From Pseudomonas corrugata (GTDB lineage: Bacteria; Pseudomonadota; Gammaproteobacteria; Pseudomonadales; Pseudomonadaceae), in contig NZ_LHVK01000015.1 in assembly GCF_001269905.1 (NCBI RefSeq), positions 62,001-126,000 of the forward strand: a DNA stretch of 64,000 bases, given 5' to 3'. Under the pieces are notes generated by a model. That model saw nothing but the letters and a program-made list of their open reading frames with translations. It searched no databases and was not told the DNA's origin. Positions 50,940 through 59,239 of this stretch are shown piece by piece. Position 1 is the stretch's first letter; every line of letters begins with the position of its first letter. The translations under genes were made by a program, and so were the position numbers.

Positions 50940-50960
50940 GGGAGCAAGCTCCCTCGCCAC
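50940..50960. repeat. Single GTGGCGAGGGAGCTTGCTCCC-type repeat
   Basis: GGGAGCAAGCTCCCTCGCCAC is an inverted single copy of the head found at 27023. The surrounding 50772-51099 stretch has no gene I can support. Confidence 0.7.
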
Positions 50961-51100
50961 GAATTGCAGATAACTTTCAGACCGTGCCTACACACTGGCT
51001 ATCGCGCTCGTCCAGGCTACGCAACCTTGCGCCTTTACCTACAACTACGCCAGAATCCGCCCGCTTGTGCGCCTTAGTCATGCCGTCCTATCGTAATCCC

Positions 51101-51308
51101 GTCGCTGCAGATACAGCGACCGGGCTTGGCGGCCCGGTACTCGAAAGGCGTAACAATCCTTCAAATATGACTGCGATGCTTTTAGCATTGGCTTTCGTAT
51201 GTTATGGCGGGTTGCGCAAGGATCCCTTCGGGGATGCCGGGTTCCTTTCGTTCCGGTCCGCCAACCTTGTGTAATCCGTCACCCCATCTGCTTGGCGGCA
51301 GACGGTGA
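51101..51308 (+). promoter_or_regulatory. Multi-hairpin leader of the DUF6124-type gene
   Basis: At least four stems lie in a row before the gene at 51335: GTCGCTG/CAGCGAC (51101-51120), CGGGC/GCCCG (51121-51136), TGGCGG/CCGCCA (51205-51263) enclosing ATCCC-TTCG-GGGAT (51222-51235), and TCACC...TCTGC/GCAGA...GGTGA (51279-51308). The last ends 13 bp before the ribosome binding site. From memory, similar leaders precede related genes in other pseudomonads. The role (RNA regulation or attenuation) is inferred. Confidence 0.55.
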
Positions 51309-51334
51309 TGGTTCCCCTACGAAAGGAGTTCATC

Positions 51335-51697
51335 ATGTTCAAAGTCACACCCAATCCGCCGAAGGCGGATTCCACCTCCTCCTGCAAAGCTGATACTGGT
51401 TCCAAGAAATACGACGAAGCCACCAACCGGGCGCTTGATTACTACCTGCTACCCAAACAGGAACAATCTCAAGACGCTCCGAAACAAGGCCAGCTATTCA
51501 CCATCGTGAAAGATATCGATAACGAATGCCTGCTCGCCAACCTCAGCGAAACCCTGGCTTCAGCTGACGCAATGGTCAGCGATCTGGCCTTCGAATTGGA
51601 CGGTTCACGACGTCACATTGCCCTGGGCATTCAGCAATTGATCGAGCTGAGTTACTTATTGGCGAATCGGGTATTGGATAACGTCGATCCGCGATAG
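51335..51697 (+). CDS. DUF6124-type small protein
   Basis: This 120-aa protein starts MFKVTPNPPKADSTSSCKAD, a start I recall from a multi-copy family in P. fluorescens (DUF6124, related to DUF3077). A disordered N terminus is followed by a helical region (LLANLSETLASADAMVSDLAFELDGSRRHIALGIQQLIELSYLLAN). AAGGAG 7 nt before ATG 51335 is a strong ribosome binding site. A terminator follows, so it is transcribed alone with the structured leader. No function is known. Confidence 0.8.
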   Translation: MFKVTPNPPKADSTSSCKADTGSKKYDEATNRALDYYLLPKQEQSQDAPKQGQLFTIVKDIDNECLLANLSETLASADAMVSDLAFELDGSRRHIALGIQQLIELSYLLANRVLDNVDPR

Positions 51698-51716
51698 CTG
51701 CCAAGTATCAGAAAAC

Positions 51717-51752
51717 AAAGGGCATACCGAGCGTATCGATATGCCCTTTTTT
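51717..51752 (+). terminator. Rho-independent terminator
   Basis: AAAGGGCATA pairs with TATGCCCTTT and is followed by further T residues, 19 bp after the DUF6124-type gene. Confidence 0.9.
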
Positions 51753-51842
51753 GCGCATGCCTGCACACCCACCGCTATGACACCTAATAACCGATATTAC
51801 AAATCGTCCGCTACGGCTGGACGACTATACTCGACAAGTCAA

Positions 51843-51856
51843 TTGACCTGGGTCAT
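51843..51856 (+). promoter_or_regulatory. Degenerate Anr-like palindrome before ccoG
   Basis: TTGAC-CTGG-GTCAT has the 5-4-5 spacing of an Anr box and matches the ccoN1 upstream element (41686-41699) at 12 of 14 positions. It lies 168 bp before ccoG. No other feature is seen in 51753-52023. Confidence 0.55.
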
Positions 51857-52023
51857 GACTTGTTACATCCGCTACACCATTCACCCCTTGCGCCCAACGC
51901 GACCAAAGGTCGCACCCTTGGGCTAGAGCGACAGGCGTATCATTGCGCCATTGCAGCACCCTTTCTGACCGTGGTCGGCACGCACTGGCCTCGGCACTTT
52001 TCCACTGCCGTGGGATGCATTTG

Positions 52024-53439
52024 ATGAGCAACCAGATTCCGGTACATGACGTTACCCCGCCTGCCAAGGACGCCAACAAAAGCGTCGACTTGTATGCCTC
52101 TCGGGAAAAAATCTACACCCGAGCCTTCACCGGCCTGTTCCGCAATCTGCGGATGGTCGGCGGAGCCTTTTTGTTCCTGCTGTACTTCGGTACCGTCTGG
52201 TTGAACTGGGGCGGTCATCAGGCCGTCTGGTGGAACCTGCCGGAACGCAAATTCTTTATTTTTGGCGCGACCTTCTGGCCCCAGGATTTCATCCTGTTGT
52301 CCGGACTGCTGATCATCGCCGCCTTCGGCCTGTTCTTCATTACGGTGTACGCCGGTCGGGTGTGGTGCGGCTATACCTGCCCGCAGAGCGTGTGGACCTG
52401 GATCTTCATGTGGTGCGAAAAGGTCACCGAAGGCGACCGCAACCAGCGCATCAAGCTGGACAAGTCGCCGATGGGGGTCAACAAGCTCCTGCGCAAATTC
52501 GCCAAGCACAGCCTCTGGCTGCTGATCGGTTTCGTCACCGGTATGACCTTCGTCGGTTACTTCACGCCGATCCGCGAACTGGTGTTCGAGTTCTTTACCG
52601 GTGAGGCCGATGGCTGGTCGTATTTCTGGGTCGGCTTCTTCACCCTCGCCACCTACGGCAACGCCGGCTGGCTGCGTGAGCAAGTGTGCATCTACATGTG
52701 CCCTTATGCCCGCTTCCAGAGCGTGATGTTCGACAAGGACACTCTGATCGTCTCCTACGACCCGCGTCGCGGCGAAAGCCGTGGCCCACGCAAGAAAGGT
52801 ATCGACTACAAGGCTCTGGGCCTGGGGGACTGCATCGATTGCACCATGTGCGTCCAGGTCTGCCCTACCGGCATCGACATCCGCGACGGCCTGCAGATCG
52901 AGTGCATCGGCTGCGCCGCCTGCATCGATGCCTGCGACAACATCATGGACAAGATGGATTACCCGCGCGGCCTGATCAGCTACACCACGGAGCACAACCT
53001 CTCAGGGCAAAAAACCCATAAACTGCGCCCGCGCCTGATCGGCTATGCGCTGGTGTTGCTGGCGATGATCAGCCTGCTGGTGACGGCGTTCTTCATGCGT
53101 TCACTGGTGGGTTTCGACGTCAGCAAGGACCGCGTACTGTTTCGCGAGAACGCCGAAGGCCGGATCGAGAACGTCTACAGCCTGAAGATCATGAACAAGG
53201 ACCAGCGCGATCACACGTATGTGCTGGAAGCCACCGGCCTGCCTGACCTGAAGCTGCAAGGCCGACGGGAAATCAAGGTCGCGGCCGGCGATATCTTCAG
53301 CCAGCCGGTGGAGTTGTCCAGCGCACCGGACCAACTGCCGTCGAGCACCAACGAGGTGACCTTCATCCTCAAGGATGCCGATGACGACAGCGTTCATGTC
53401 GAAGCCAAGAGCCGATTCATCGGCCCACAAATTCGTTGA
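52024..53439 (+). CDS. ccoG: cbb3 oxidase accessory protein CcoG
   Basis: CcoG (RdxA/FixG) is a membrane ferredoxin-like protein needed for copper reduction during cbb3 assembly. The 471-aa product has N-terminal membrane helices, conserved YTCPQSVW with metal-binding Cys, two 4Fe-4S sites (CIDCTMCVQVCP and CIGCAACIDACD near residues 275-315), a further helix near 345 and a C-terminal Ig-like domain. ATG 52024 starts MSNQIPVHDVTPPAKD, as in the family; the longer frame from 51943 reads the promoter region. ccoH follows after 11 bp. Confidence 0.95.
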   Translation: MSNQIPVHDVTPPAKDANKSVDLYASREKIYTRAFTGLFRNLRMVGGAFLFLLYFGTVWLNWGGHQAVWWNLPERKFFIFGATFWPQDFILLSGLLIIAAFGLFFITVYAGRVWCGYTCPQSVWTWIFMWCEKVTEGDRNQRIKLDKSPMGVNKLLRKFAKHSLWLLIGFVTGMTFVGYFTPIRELVFEFFTGEADGWSYFWVGFFTLATYGNAGWLREQVCIYMCPYARFQSVMFDKDTLIVSYDPRRGESRGPRKKGIDYKALGLGDCIDCTMCVQVCPTGIDIRDGLQIECIGCAACIDACDNIMDKMDYPRGLISYTTEHNLSGQKTHKLRPRLIGYALVLLAMISLLVTAFFMRSLVGFDVSKDRVLFRENAEGRIENVYSLKIMNKDQRDHTYVLEATGLPDLKLQGRREIKVAAGDIFSQPVELSSAPDQLPSSTNEVTFILKDADDDSVHVEAKSRFIGPQIR

Positions 53440-53450
53440 GAGAACTGAAC

Positions 53451-53990
53451 ATGCCTGCAGCAACCGCCACCAGCCCTTGGTACAAGCACCTGTGGCCGTG
53501 GATCATCATCGGGATCCTGACCTGTTCGGTAACCCTGAGCCTGACGATGGTGACCATTGCGGTAAAGAACCCGGACAACCTGGTCAACGACAACTATTAC
53601 GAGGCCGGCAAGGGCATCAATCGCTCGCTGGAGCGTGAGCTGCTGGCCCAGACCCTGCAGTTGCATGCCAACGTGCGGATGGATGGTGTCACTGGCGAGG
53701 TGGACCTGCGCCTGAGCGGCAACAGTCGACCCCAGACCCTGGAGTTGAGCCTGATTTCGCCGACCCAGCCGGAGAAAGACCGCAAGATCGTCCTGACCCG
53801 CAACGACAGCGAGCCGGGGCGGTACATCGGTCAGTTGACGGACAAGGTCGAAGGACGACGCTTTGTCGAATTGCTGGGGGTGGAGAACGACAAGACCTGG
53901 CGCCTGTTCGAAGAAGAGCAGGTCAACCATGACCAGGCCATCCTGCTGGGTGATGAACCGCTGCAAGGCGCTGAAGACCTGAAGAAGTAG
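53451..53990 (+). CDS. ccoH: cbb3 oxidase assembly protein CcoH (FixH)
   Basis: CcoH is a single-helix assembly factor of the cbb3 oxidase. The 179-aa protein has helix HLWPWIIIGILTCSVTLSLTMV at about residues 13-34, the family motif NPDNLVNDNYYEAGKGIN and a periplasmic C-terminal domain. It lies in the ccoGHIS cluster, 11 bp after ccoG. Confidence 0.92.
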   Translation: MPAATATSPWYKHLWPWIIIGILTCSVTLSLTMVTIAVKNPDNLVNDNYYEAGKGINRSLERELLAQTLQLHANVRMDGVTGEVDLRLSGNSRPQTLELSLISPTQPEKDRKIVLTRNDSEPGRYIGQLTDKVEGRRFVELLGVENDKTWRLFEEEQVNHDQAILLGDEPLQGAEDLKK

Positions 53991-54013
53991 GCCGTCTTTC
54001 TGTAGCTCTGATT

Positions 54014-54117
54014 GTTCCCACGCTCTGCGTGGGAACACAGCCCGGGACGCTCCGCGTCCCCTCGCAAGCGTGACGCGGAGCGTCACAGGATGCGTTCCCA
54101 CGCAGAGCATGGGAACG
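54014..54117. repeat. GTTCCCACGC-type composite palindrome
   Basis: Four short palindromes follow one another: GTTCCCACGCTCTGCGTGGG, GGGACGCTCCGCGTCCC, GACGCGGAGCGTC and GTTCCCACGCAGAGCATGGG. The outer two are inverted copies. This repeat is unrelated to the local GTGGGAGC REP family and sits inside the ccoH-ccoI gap. Confidence 0.88.
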
Positions 54118-54146
54118 ATCATTGGACAACGTTCTGTGAAAACGCA

Positions 54147-56597
54147 ATGACTACGCCCCTGCCCTGCTACCACTGCGCCCTGCCCGTCCCCCCCGGCAGC
54201 CGCTTCACCGCCGTTGTTCTGGGTGAAACCCGTGAGCTGTGCTGCCCGGGCTGCCAGGCAGTGGTCCAGGCGATTGTCGCCGGCGGCCTGGAAAGTTATT
54301 ACCAGCATCGCAGCGAAGCATCGGCCAACCCCGAGACCTTGCCCGTCCAATTGACCGATGAGCTGGCATTGTACGACCGTCCTGACGTGCAGCAGTCGTT
54401 CGTGCGCCACGAAGGCGAGCTGGCCGAAACCACGCTGTTGATGGAAGGCATCAGTTGCGCAGCCTGCGGCTGGTTGATCGAAAAACAATTGCGCAGCCTG
54501 CCGGCCGTGGCTGAAGCACGGCTGAACCTGTCCAATCATCGCCTGCAGGTCCGTTGGGCCGACGCTGAACTCCCGCTGAGCACCCTGCTCGCCGAGTTGC
54601 GCCAGATCGGCTACGTCGCCCACCCGTACCAGGCCGACCAGGCCAGCGAGCAACTGGCCGCGCAAAACCGCCTGGCCCTGCGCCAGCTCGGCGTGGCCGG
54701 GCTGCTGTGGTTCCAGGCAATGATGGCGACCATGGCGACGTGGCCGGAATTCAATATCGACCTGAGCCCGGAGATGCACACCATCCTGCGCTGGGTTGCG
54801 CTGTTTCTCACCACCCCCATCGTGTTCTACAGCTGCGCGCCCTTCTTCAAAGGCGCGATGCGCGACCTGCGCACCCGCCACCTGACCATGGACGTTTCCG
54901 TGTCCCTGGCTATCGGCAGCGCCTATATCGCCGGGATCTGGACGTCTGTCACTGGCGTGGGCGAGCTGTATTTCGACGCCGTGGGCATGTTCGCGCTGTT
55001 CCTGCTGGCCGGCCGCTACCTGGAGCGACGAGCCAGGGAGCGTACCGCTGCTGCCACGGCGCAACTGGTCAATCTGTTGCCGGCCTCGTGCCTGCGTCTC
55101 GAAAGCGACGGCCAGAGCGAACGCATCCTGCTCAGCGAGTTGCGTACCGGCGACCGGGTCTTGGTGCATCCGGGGGCGGTCCTGCCGGCCGACGGCAGGA
55201 TTCTCGACGGCCAGTCCAGCATCGACGAATCCCTGCTGACCGGCGAATACCTGCCACAACCCCGCCAGGCGGGCGATGCCGTGACCGCCGGCACGTTGAA
55301 CGTCGAAGGCGCCTTGACCGTCGAGGTGCAGGCACTGGGCCAGGACACCCGATTGTCCGCCATCGTGCGGCTGCTGGAGCGAGCCCAGGCCGAAAAGCCG
55401 CGACTGGCGGAAATCGCAGACCGCGCGGCCCAATGGTTCCTGCTGTTCTCCCTGATCGCCGCAGCCGCCATCGGCCTGTTGTGGTGGCACCTGGATGCGT
55501 CCCGCGCCTTCTGGATTGTCCTGTCGATGTTGGTTGCCACCTGTCCTTGCGCGCTGTCCCTCGCCACGCCGACCGCCCTCACTGCCGCCACCGGCACCCT
55601 GCACAAGCTTGGTCTGCTGCTGACTCGGGGTCATGTGCTGGAAGGCCTGAACCAGATCGATACAGTGATCTTCGACAAGACCGGTACCCTCACCGAAGGT
55701 CGCCTGGCCTTGCGCGCCATTCGTCCCTTGGCAGACCTCGACAGCGACCAGTGCCTGGCCCTGGCCGCCGCCTTGGAAAACCGCTCCGAACACCCCATCG
55801 CACGGGCCTTTGGCCGCGCGCCGCTGGCCGCCGAACAGGTACAAAGCACGCCAGGGCTGGGGCTGGAGGGCCAAGTCGGCGAACAGCGCCTGCGCATCGG
55901 CCAACCCGGTTTTGTCTGCGAGTTGAGTCCCGCGGCAGTACCGCAGATGCCAGACGAACCCGGCCAATGGCTGCTGCTGGGCGATACCGGGGGGCCCTTG
56001 GCCTGGCTCGTCCTCGACGACCGTCTGCGTGCCGACGCCCCGGCCTTGCTGGCGGCCTGCAAGGCGCGAGGCTGGCGAACCCTCCTGCTGTCGGGCGACA
56101 GTTCGCCGATGGTTGCCAGTGTTGCCGCAGAACTGGGCATCGATGAAGCCCGGGGCGGTCTGCGCCCGGATGACAAACTGGCAGTGCTGCAACAGTTGCA
56201 TCAGCAAGGGCGCAAGGTGCTGATGCTCGGCGACGGGGTCAACGACGTGCCCGTGCTGGCGGCAGCGGACATCAGTGTCGCCATGGGCTCGGCCACCGAC
56301 CTGGCCAAGACCAGCGCCGACGCAGTGTTGCTGTCCAACCGTCTCGATGCCCTGATCCACGCCTTCAGCCTGGCCCGGCGCACCCGTCGGGTGATCATCG
56401 AGAACCTGGTGTGGGCGGCGCTGTACAATGGCCTCATGTTGCCGTTCGCCGCCCTCGGCTGGATTACCCCGGTATGGGCCGCGGTCGGCATGTCCATCAG
56501 CTCGTTGACCGTGGTGTTGAATGCGCTCAGGCTGACCCGCCAGCCCAAGGTGCAGATGTTCGACGCTGCGCCCGATACCCGCCCGCTGCCGGCCTGA
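54147..56597 (+). CDS. ccoI: Copper-exporting P-type ATPase CcoI
   Basis: CcoI (FixI) moves copper across the inner membrane for cbb3 assembly. The 816-aa protein has an N-terminal Cys-rich part (CYHCALP, CCPGCQ), an HMA domain with GISCAACGW near residue 107, the membrane Cu motif CPCALS near 470, the phosphorylation site DKTGTLT near 510 and the hinge GDGVNDVP near 696. ATG 54147 begins MTTPLPCYHCALP, the family start. Upstream in-frame codons come from the palindromic repeat. Confidence 0.95.
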   Translation: MTTPLPCYHCALPVPPGSRFTAVVLGETRELCCPGCQAVVQAIVAGGLESYYQHRSEASANPETLPVQLTDELALYDRPDVQQSFVRHEGELAETTLLMEGISCAACGWLIEKQLRSLPAVAEARLNLSNHRLQVRWADAELPLSTLLAELRQIGYVAHPYQADQASEQLAAQNRLALRQLGVAGLLWFQAMMATMATWPEFNIDLSPEMHTILRWVALFLTTPIVFYSCAPFFKGAMRDLRTRHLTMDVSVSLAIGSAYIAGIWTSVTGVGELYFDAVGMFALFLLAGRYLERRARERTAAATAQLVNLLPASCLRLESDGQSERILLSELRTGDRVLVHPGAVLPADGRILDGQSSIDESLLTGEYLPQPRQAGDAVTAGTLNVEGALTVEVQALGQDTRLSAIVRLLERAQAEKPRLAEIADRAAQWFLLFSLIAAAAIGLLWWHLDASRAFWIVLSMLVATCPCALSLATPTALTAATGTLHKLGLLLTRGHVLEGLNQIDTVIFDKTGTLTEGRLALRAIRPLADLDSDQCLALAAALENRSEHPIARAFGRAPLAAEQVQSTPGLGLEGQVGEQRLRIGQPGFVCELSPAAVPQMPDEPGQWLLLGDTGGPLAWLVLDDRLRADAPALLAACKARGWRTLLLSGDSSPMVASVAAELGIDEARGGLRPDDKLAVLQQLHQQGRKVLMLGDGVNDVPVLAAADISVAMGSATDLAKTSADAVLLSNRLDALIHAFSLARRTRRVIIENLVWAALYNGLMLPFAALGWITPVWAAVGMSISSLTVVLNALRLTRQPKVQMFDAAPDTRPLPA

Positions 56598-56621
56598 GCC
56601 GCGCGAGCCTGGAGTTCCGAA

Positions 56622-56840
56622 ATGCCAGCTCTTTACGTGATGATCCCGGCCGCGCTGTTGATCGTGGCCATCGCCGTGTACATTTTCTTCTGGGCCGTGG
56701 ACAGCGGCCAGTACGACGACCTCGACGGTCCGGCCCACAGCATCCTGTTCGACGATCAGGATCCCAATCACAAGGCCGCCGTGGACGAAGCCGACGGCCA
56801 GACCCACGGGCCGGACGACAAGGCCCCGCCCCATGCTTGA
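56622..56840 (+). CDS. ccoS: cbb3 oxidase assembly protein CcoS
   Basis: CcoS is a small membrane protein needed for heme and copper insertion into cbb3. The 72-aa product has one N-terminal helix (MPALYVMIPAALLIVAIAVY), the family FFWAVDSGQYDDLDGPAHSIL, and a hydrophilic His/Asp-rich tail. Its end overlaps the next gene by 8 bp. Confidence 0.92.
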   Translation: MPALYVMIPAALLIVAIAVYIFFWAVDSGQYDDLDGPAHSILFDDQDPNHKAAVDEADGQTHGPDDKAPPHA

Positions 56841-57516
56841 TCTGGCGCCATTACTGGTTTCAGCGGTGATCCTCGGCCTGCTGGGCGGCGGCCATTGCCT
56901 GGGCATGTGCGGCGGCCTGATGGGCGCCCTCACCCTGGCGATCCCCAAGGAACAACGCAGCCGGCGCTTCCGGCTGTTGCTGGCGTACAACCTGGGACGA
57001 ATCCTGAGTTATGCCATCGCCGGACTGTTGATCGGCCTGGCCGGCTGGGCAGTCGCCAACAGCCCGGCGGCGATGATCATGCGGGTACTGGCCGGATTGT
57101 TGCTGATCGCCATGGGCCTGTACCTGGCGGGCTGGTGGAGTGGCCTGACCCGTATTGAAGGCGTCGGCCGGGGTTTGTGGCGACATATCCAACCGATCGC
57201 CAACCGCTTGCTGCCTGTATCTAGCCTGCCCAGAGCCTTGCTGCTTGGTGCGCTGTGGGGCTGGCTGCCCTGCGGCCTGGTCTATAGCACCCTGTTGTGG
57301 TCCGCCAGCCAGGGCAACGCCCTGGACAGCGCGTTGCTGATGCTGGCTTTCGGTCTCGGAACCTGGCCGGTACTGCTCGCCACCGGCCTGGCCGCCGAGC
57401 GCGTCACCGCCCTGCTGCGCAAACGCAGCGTGCGCATGGCCGGCGGCCTGCTGGTGATTGTTTTTGGCATCTGGACCTTGCCAGGGCCGCACCAGCATTG
57501 GCTCATGGGGCATTGA
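56833..57516 (+). CDS. TauE/SafE-like (UreH-type) membrane protein
   Basis: This 227-aa inner-membrane protein has six or so helices and starts LLVSAVILGLLGGGHCLGMCGG with a conserved GGHCLGMCGG motif, whose His and Cys could bind a metal. It overlaps ccoS by 8 bp, so it is part of the ccoGHIS operon. Such proteins are labelled sulfite exporter TauE/SafE or UreH/DsbD-like. Its constant placement in cbb3 clusters suggests a role in copper supply or cytochrome assembly rather than sulfite export; this is inference. Confidence 0.82.
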   Translation: MLDLAPLLVSAVILGLLGGGHCLGMCGGLMGALTLAIPKEQRSRRFRLLLAYNLGRILSYAIAGLLIGLAGWAVANSPAAMIMRVLAGLLLIAMGLYLAGWWSGLTRIEGVGRGLWRHIQPIANRLLPVSSLPRALLLGALWGWLPCGLVYSTLLWSASQGNALDSALLMLAFGLGTWPVLLATGLAAERVTALLRKRSVRMAGGLLVIVFGIWTLPGPHQHWLMGH

Positions 57517-57539
57517 TCGGGATTCCCTGTCACTGCCAC

Positions 57540-57632
57540 CTGTGGGAGCCGAGCTTGCTCGCGATCGAGGACGGCACCATCAATACTCAATTGACTGACC
57601 CACTGCTATCGCGAGCAAGCTCGGCTCCCACA
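57540..57632. repeat. REP pair
   Basis: GTGGGAGCCGAGCTTGCTCG and its inverted partner, the variant also seen at 6864, lie between the TauE-like gene and hemN. Confidence 0.9.
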
Positions 57633-57687
57633 AGTTGTACTCCACACTTAGCCCCCATCCGACAGGGTCTTGAACAGCACTCCCCCG

Positions 57688-57729
57688 TTGATGCAAATCA
57701 ACACGCCCCAGCGTCCACCCTCCTAGACT
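57688..57729 (+). promoter_or_regulatory. Class II Anr-dependent promoter of hemN
   Basis: A perfect Anr box TTGAT-GCAA-ATCAA lies at 57688-57701. The -10-like TAGACT at 57724-57729 predicts a start near 57736, which is 41.5 bp from the centre of the box, the class II spacing. The predicted start lies just before ATG 57737, so ATG 57764 is the better start codon. Confidence 0.88.
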
Positions 57730-57763
57730 CGCGCTCATGCCAGCCTATCCGGGGAACGCCCGC

Positions 57764-59146
57764 ATGCTCGACGCCATTCGTTGGGACTCTGACCTGATCC
57801 GCCGCTACGACGTAGCGGGGCCTCGCTACACCTCGTACCCGACTGCGGCGCAGTTTGCCGGCCAGGTGGGTACCTTCGACCTGCTCCACGCCCTGCGCGA
57901 CAGCCGCAAGGCGATGCGACCGTTGTCGCTGTACGTGCATGTGCCGTTCTGCGCGAACGTCTGCTACTACTGCGCCTGCAACAAAGTCATCACCAAGGAC
58001 CGTGGTCGCGCCCATGTCTACCTGCAACGCCTGGAACAAGAGATCCAGTTGATCGGCTGCCACCTGGATCCGGCCCAGCGCGTCGAGCAGTTGCACCTGG
58101 GTGGCGGCACTCCGACCTTCCTAAGCCATGACGAGCTGCGCCAGTTGATGGCCACGCTACGCCAGCATTTGAACCTGCTGGATGACGATTCTGGTGACTA
58201 CAGCATCGAAATCGACCCCCGGGAAGCCGACTGGTCGACCATGGGCCTGTTGCGGGAACTGGGCTTCAACCGGGTCAGCATCGGCGTGCAGGACCTCGAT
58301 CCAGCCGTGCAGCGCGCCGTCAACCGCCTGCAAAGCCTGGACGAAACCAGAGCGGTGATCGAAGCTGCCCGGACCTTGCAGTTCCGTTCGATCAACGTCG
58401 ACCTGATCTACGGCCTGCCCAAGCAGACCCCGGACAATTTCGCCCGTACCGTCGAAGAAGTCATCGACCTGCAACCGGACCGCCTGTCGGTATTCAACTA
58501 TGCCCACCTGCCGGAGCGCTTCATGCCCCAGCGGCGCATCAACAGCCAGGACCTGCCGAACCCGGAGCAGAAACTGGCGATGCTGCAAGGCACCATCGAA
58601 CAACTGACCTCCGCCGGCTACCGCTACATCGGCATGGACCACTTCGCCCTGCCCGACGACGACCTGGCCATCGCCCAGGAAGAGGCCACCCTGCAACGCA
58701 ACTTCCAAGGCTACACCACCCACGGGCATTGCGATCTGATCGGCCTCGGCGTGTCGGCCATCAGCCAGATCGGCGACCTGTACTGCCAGAACAGCAGCGA
58801 CCTGAACCAATACCAGAACATTCTTGCAGACGGACAACTGGCGACCAATCGCGGCCTGCTGTGCAATGCCGACGACCGGCTGCGACGGGCGGTGATCCAG
58901 CAGTTGATCTGCCATTTCGAGCTGGCCTTCGCAGAGATCGAGCGAACCTTCAATATCGATTTCCACCGCTATTTCGCAGCATTGTGGCCGCAATTGCAGG
59001 CGATGGCCGAGGACGGGCTGATCGAGCTGGATGACTCCCACATAACGGTATTGCCTGCCGGGCGCCTGCTGGTGCGCTCGGTATGCATGGTGTTCGATAG
59101 CTATCTGGAGCAGCAAAACCGGCAGCGCTTCTCACGCGTCATCTGA
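57764..59146 (+). CDS. hemN: Oxygen-independent coproporphyrinogen III oxidase
   Basis: HemN is a radical-SAM enzyme that makes protoporphyrinogen IX without oxygen, supplying heme for anaerobic and microaerobic growth. The 460-aa protein has the cluster motif CANVCYYCACNK (CxxxCxxCxC) near residues 59-70, GGGTPTFLS near 109, and a C-terminal HemN domain. ATG 57764 (MLDAIRWDSDLIRRYD) has GGGGAA 7 nt upstream and agrees with the predicted transcription start; the ATG at 57737 would be almost leaderless. Confidence 0.96.
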   Translation: MLDAIRWDSDLIRRYDVAGPRYTSYPTAAQFAGQVGTFDLLHALRDSRKAMRPLSLYVHVPFCANVCYYCACNKVITKDRGRAHVYLQRLEQEIQLIGCHLDPAQRVEQLHLGGGTPTFLSHDELRQLMATLRQHLNLLDDDSGDYSIEIDPREADWSTMGLLRELGFNRVSIGVQDLDPAVQRAVNRLQSLDETRAVIEAARTLQFRSINVDLIYGLPKQTPDNFARTVEEVIDLQPDRLSVFNYAHLPERFMPQRRINSQDLPNPEQKLAMLQGTIEQLTSAGYRYIGMDHFALPDDDLAIAQEEATLQRNFQGYTTHGHCDLIGLGVSAISQIGDLYCQNSSDLNQYQNILADGQLATNRGLLCNADDRLRRAVIQQLICHFELAFAEIERTFNIDFHRYFAALWPQLQAMAEDGLIELDDSHITVLPAGRLLVRSVCMVFDSYLEQQNRQRFSRVI

Positions 59147-59239
59147 GCGCGACAATTTGACGAGGAGCCGCACTGGCCGAGGACCCGGAGCTGGGTTACC
59201 CTTACGCCTTATGTGTGTTTCCCCACAAGGATTAAAGAA

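Noticed and set aside
50858..51274. 138-aa frame before the DUF6124-type gene
   Set aside because: It runs through a repeat copy and the hairpin leader, has no ribosome binding site and no protein-like pattern.
53394..56990. 1198-aa open frame antisense to ccoH-ccoI-ccoS
   Set aside because: It crosses three real genes and a palindromic repeat, with no motif of its own.
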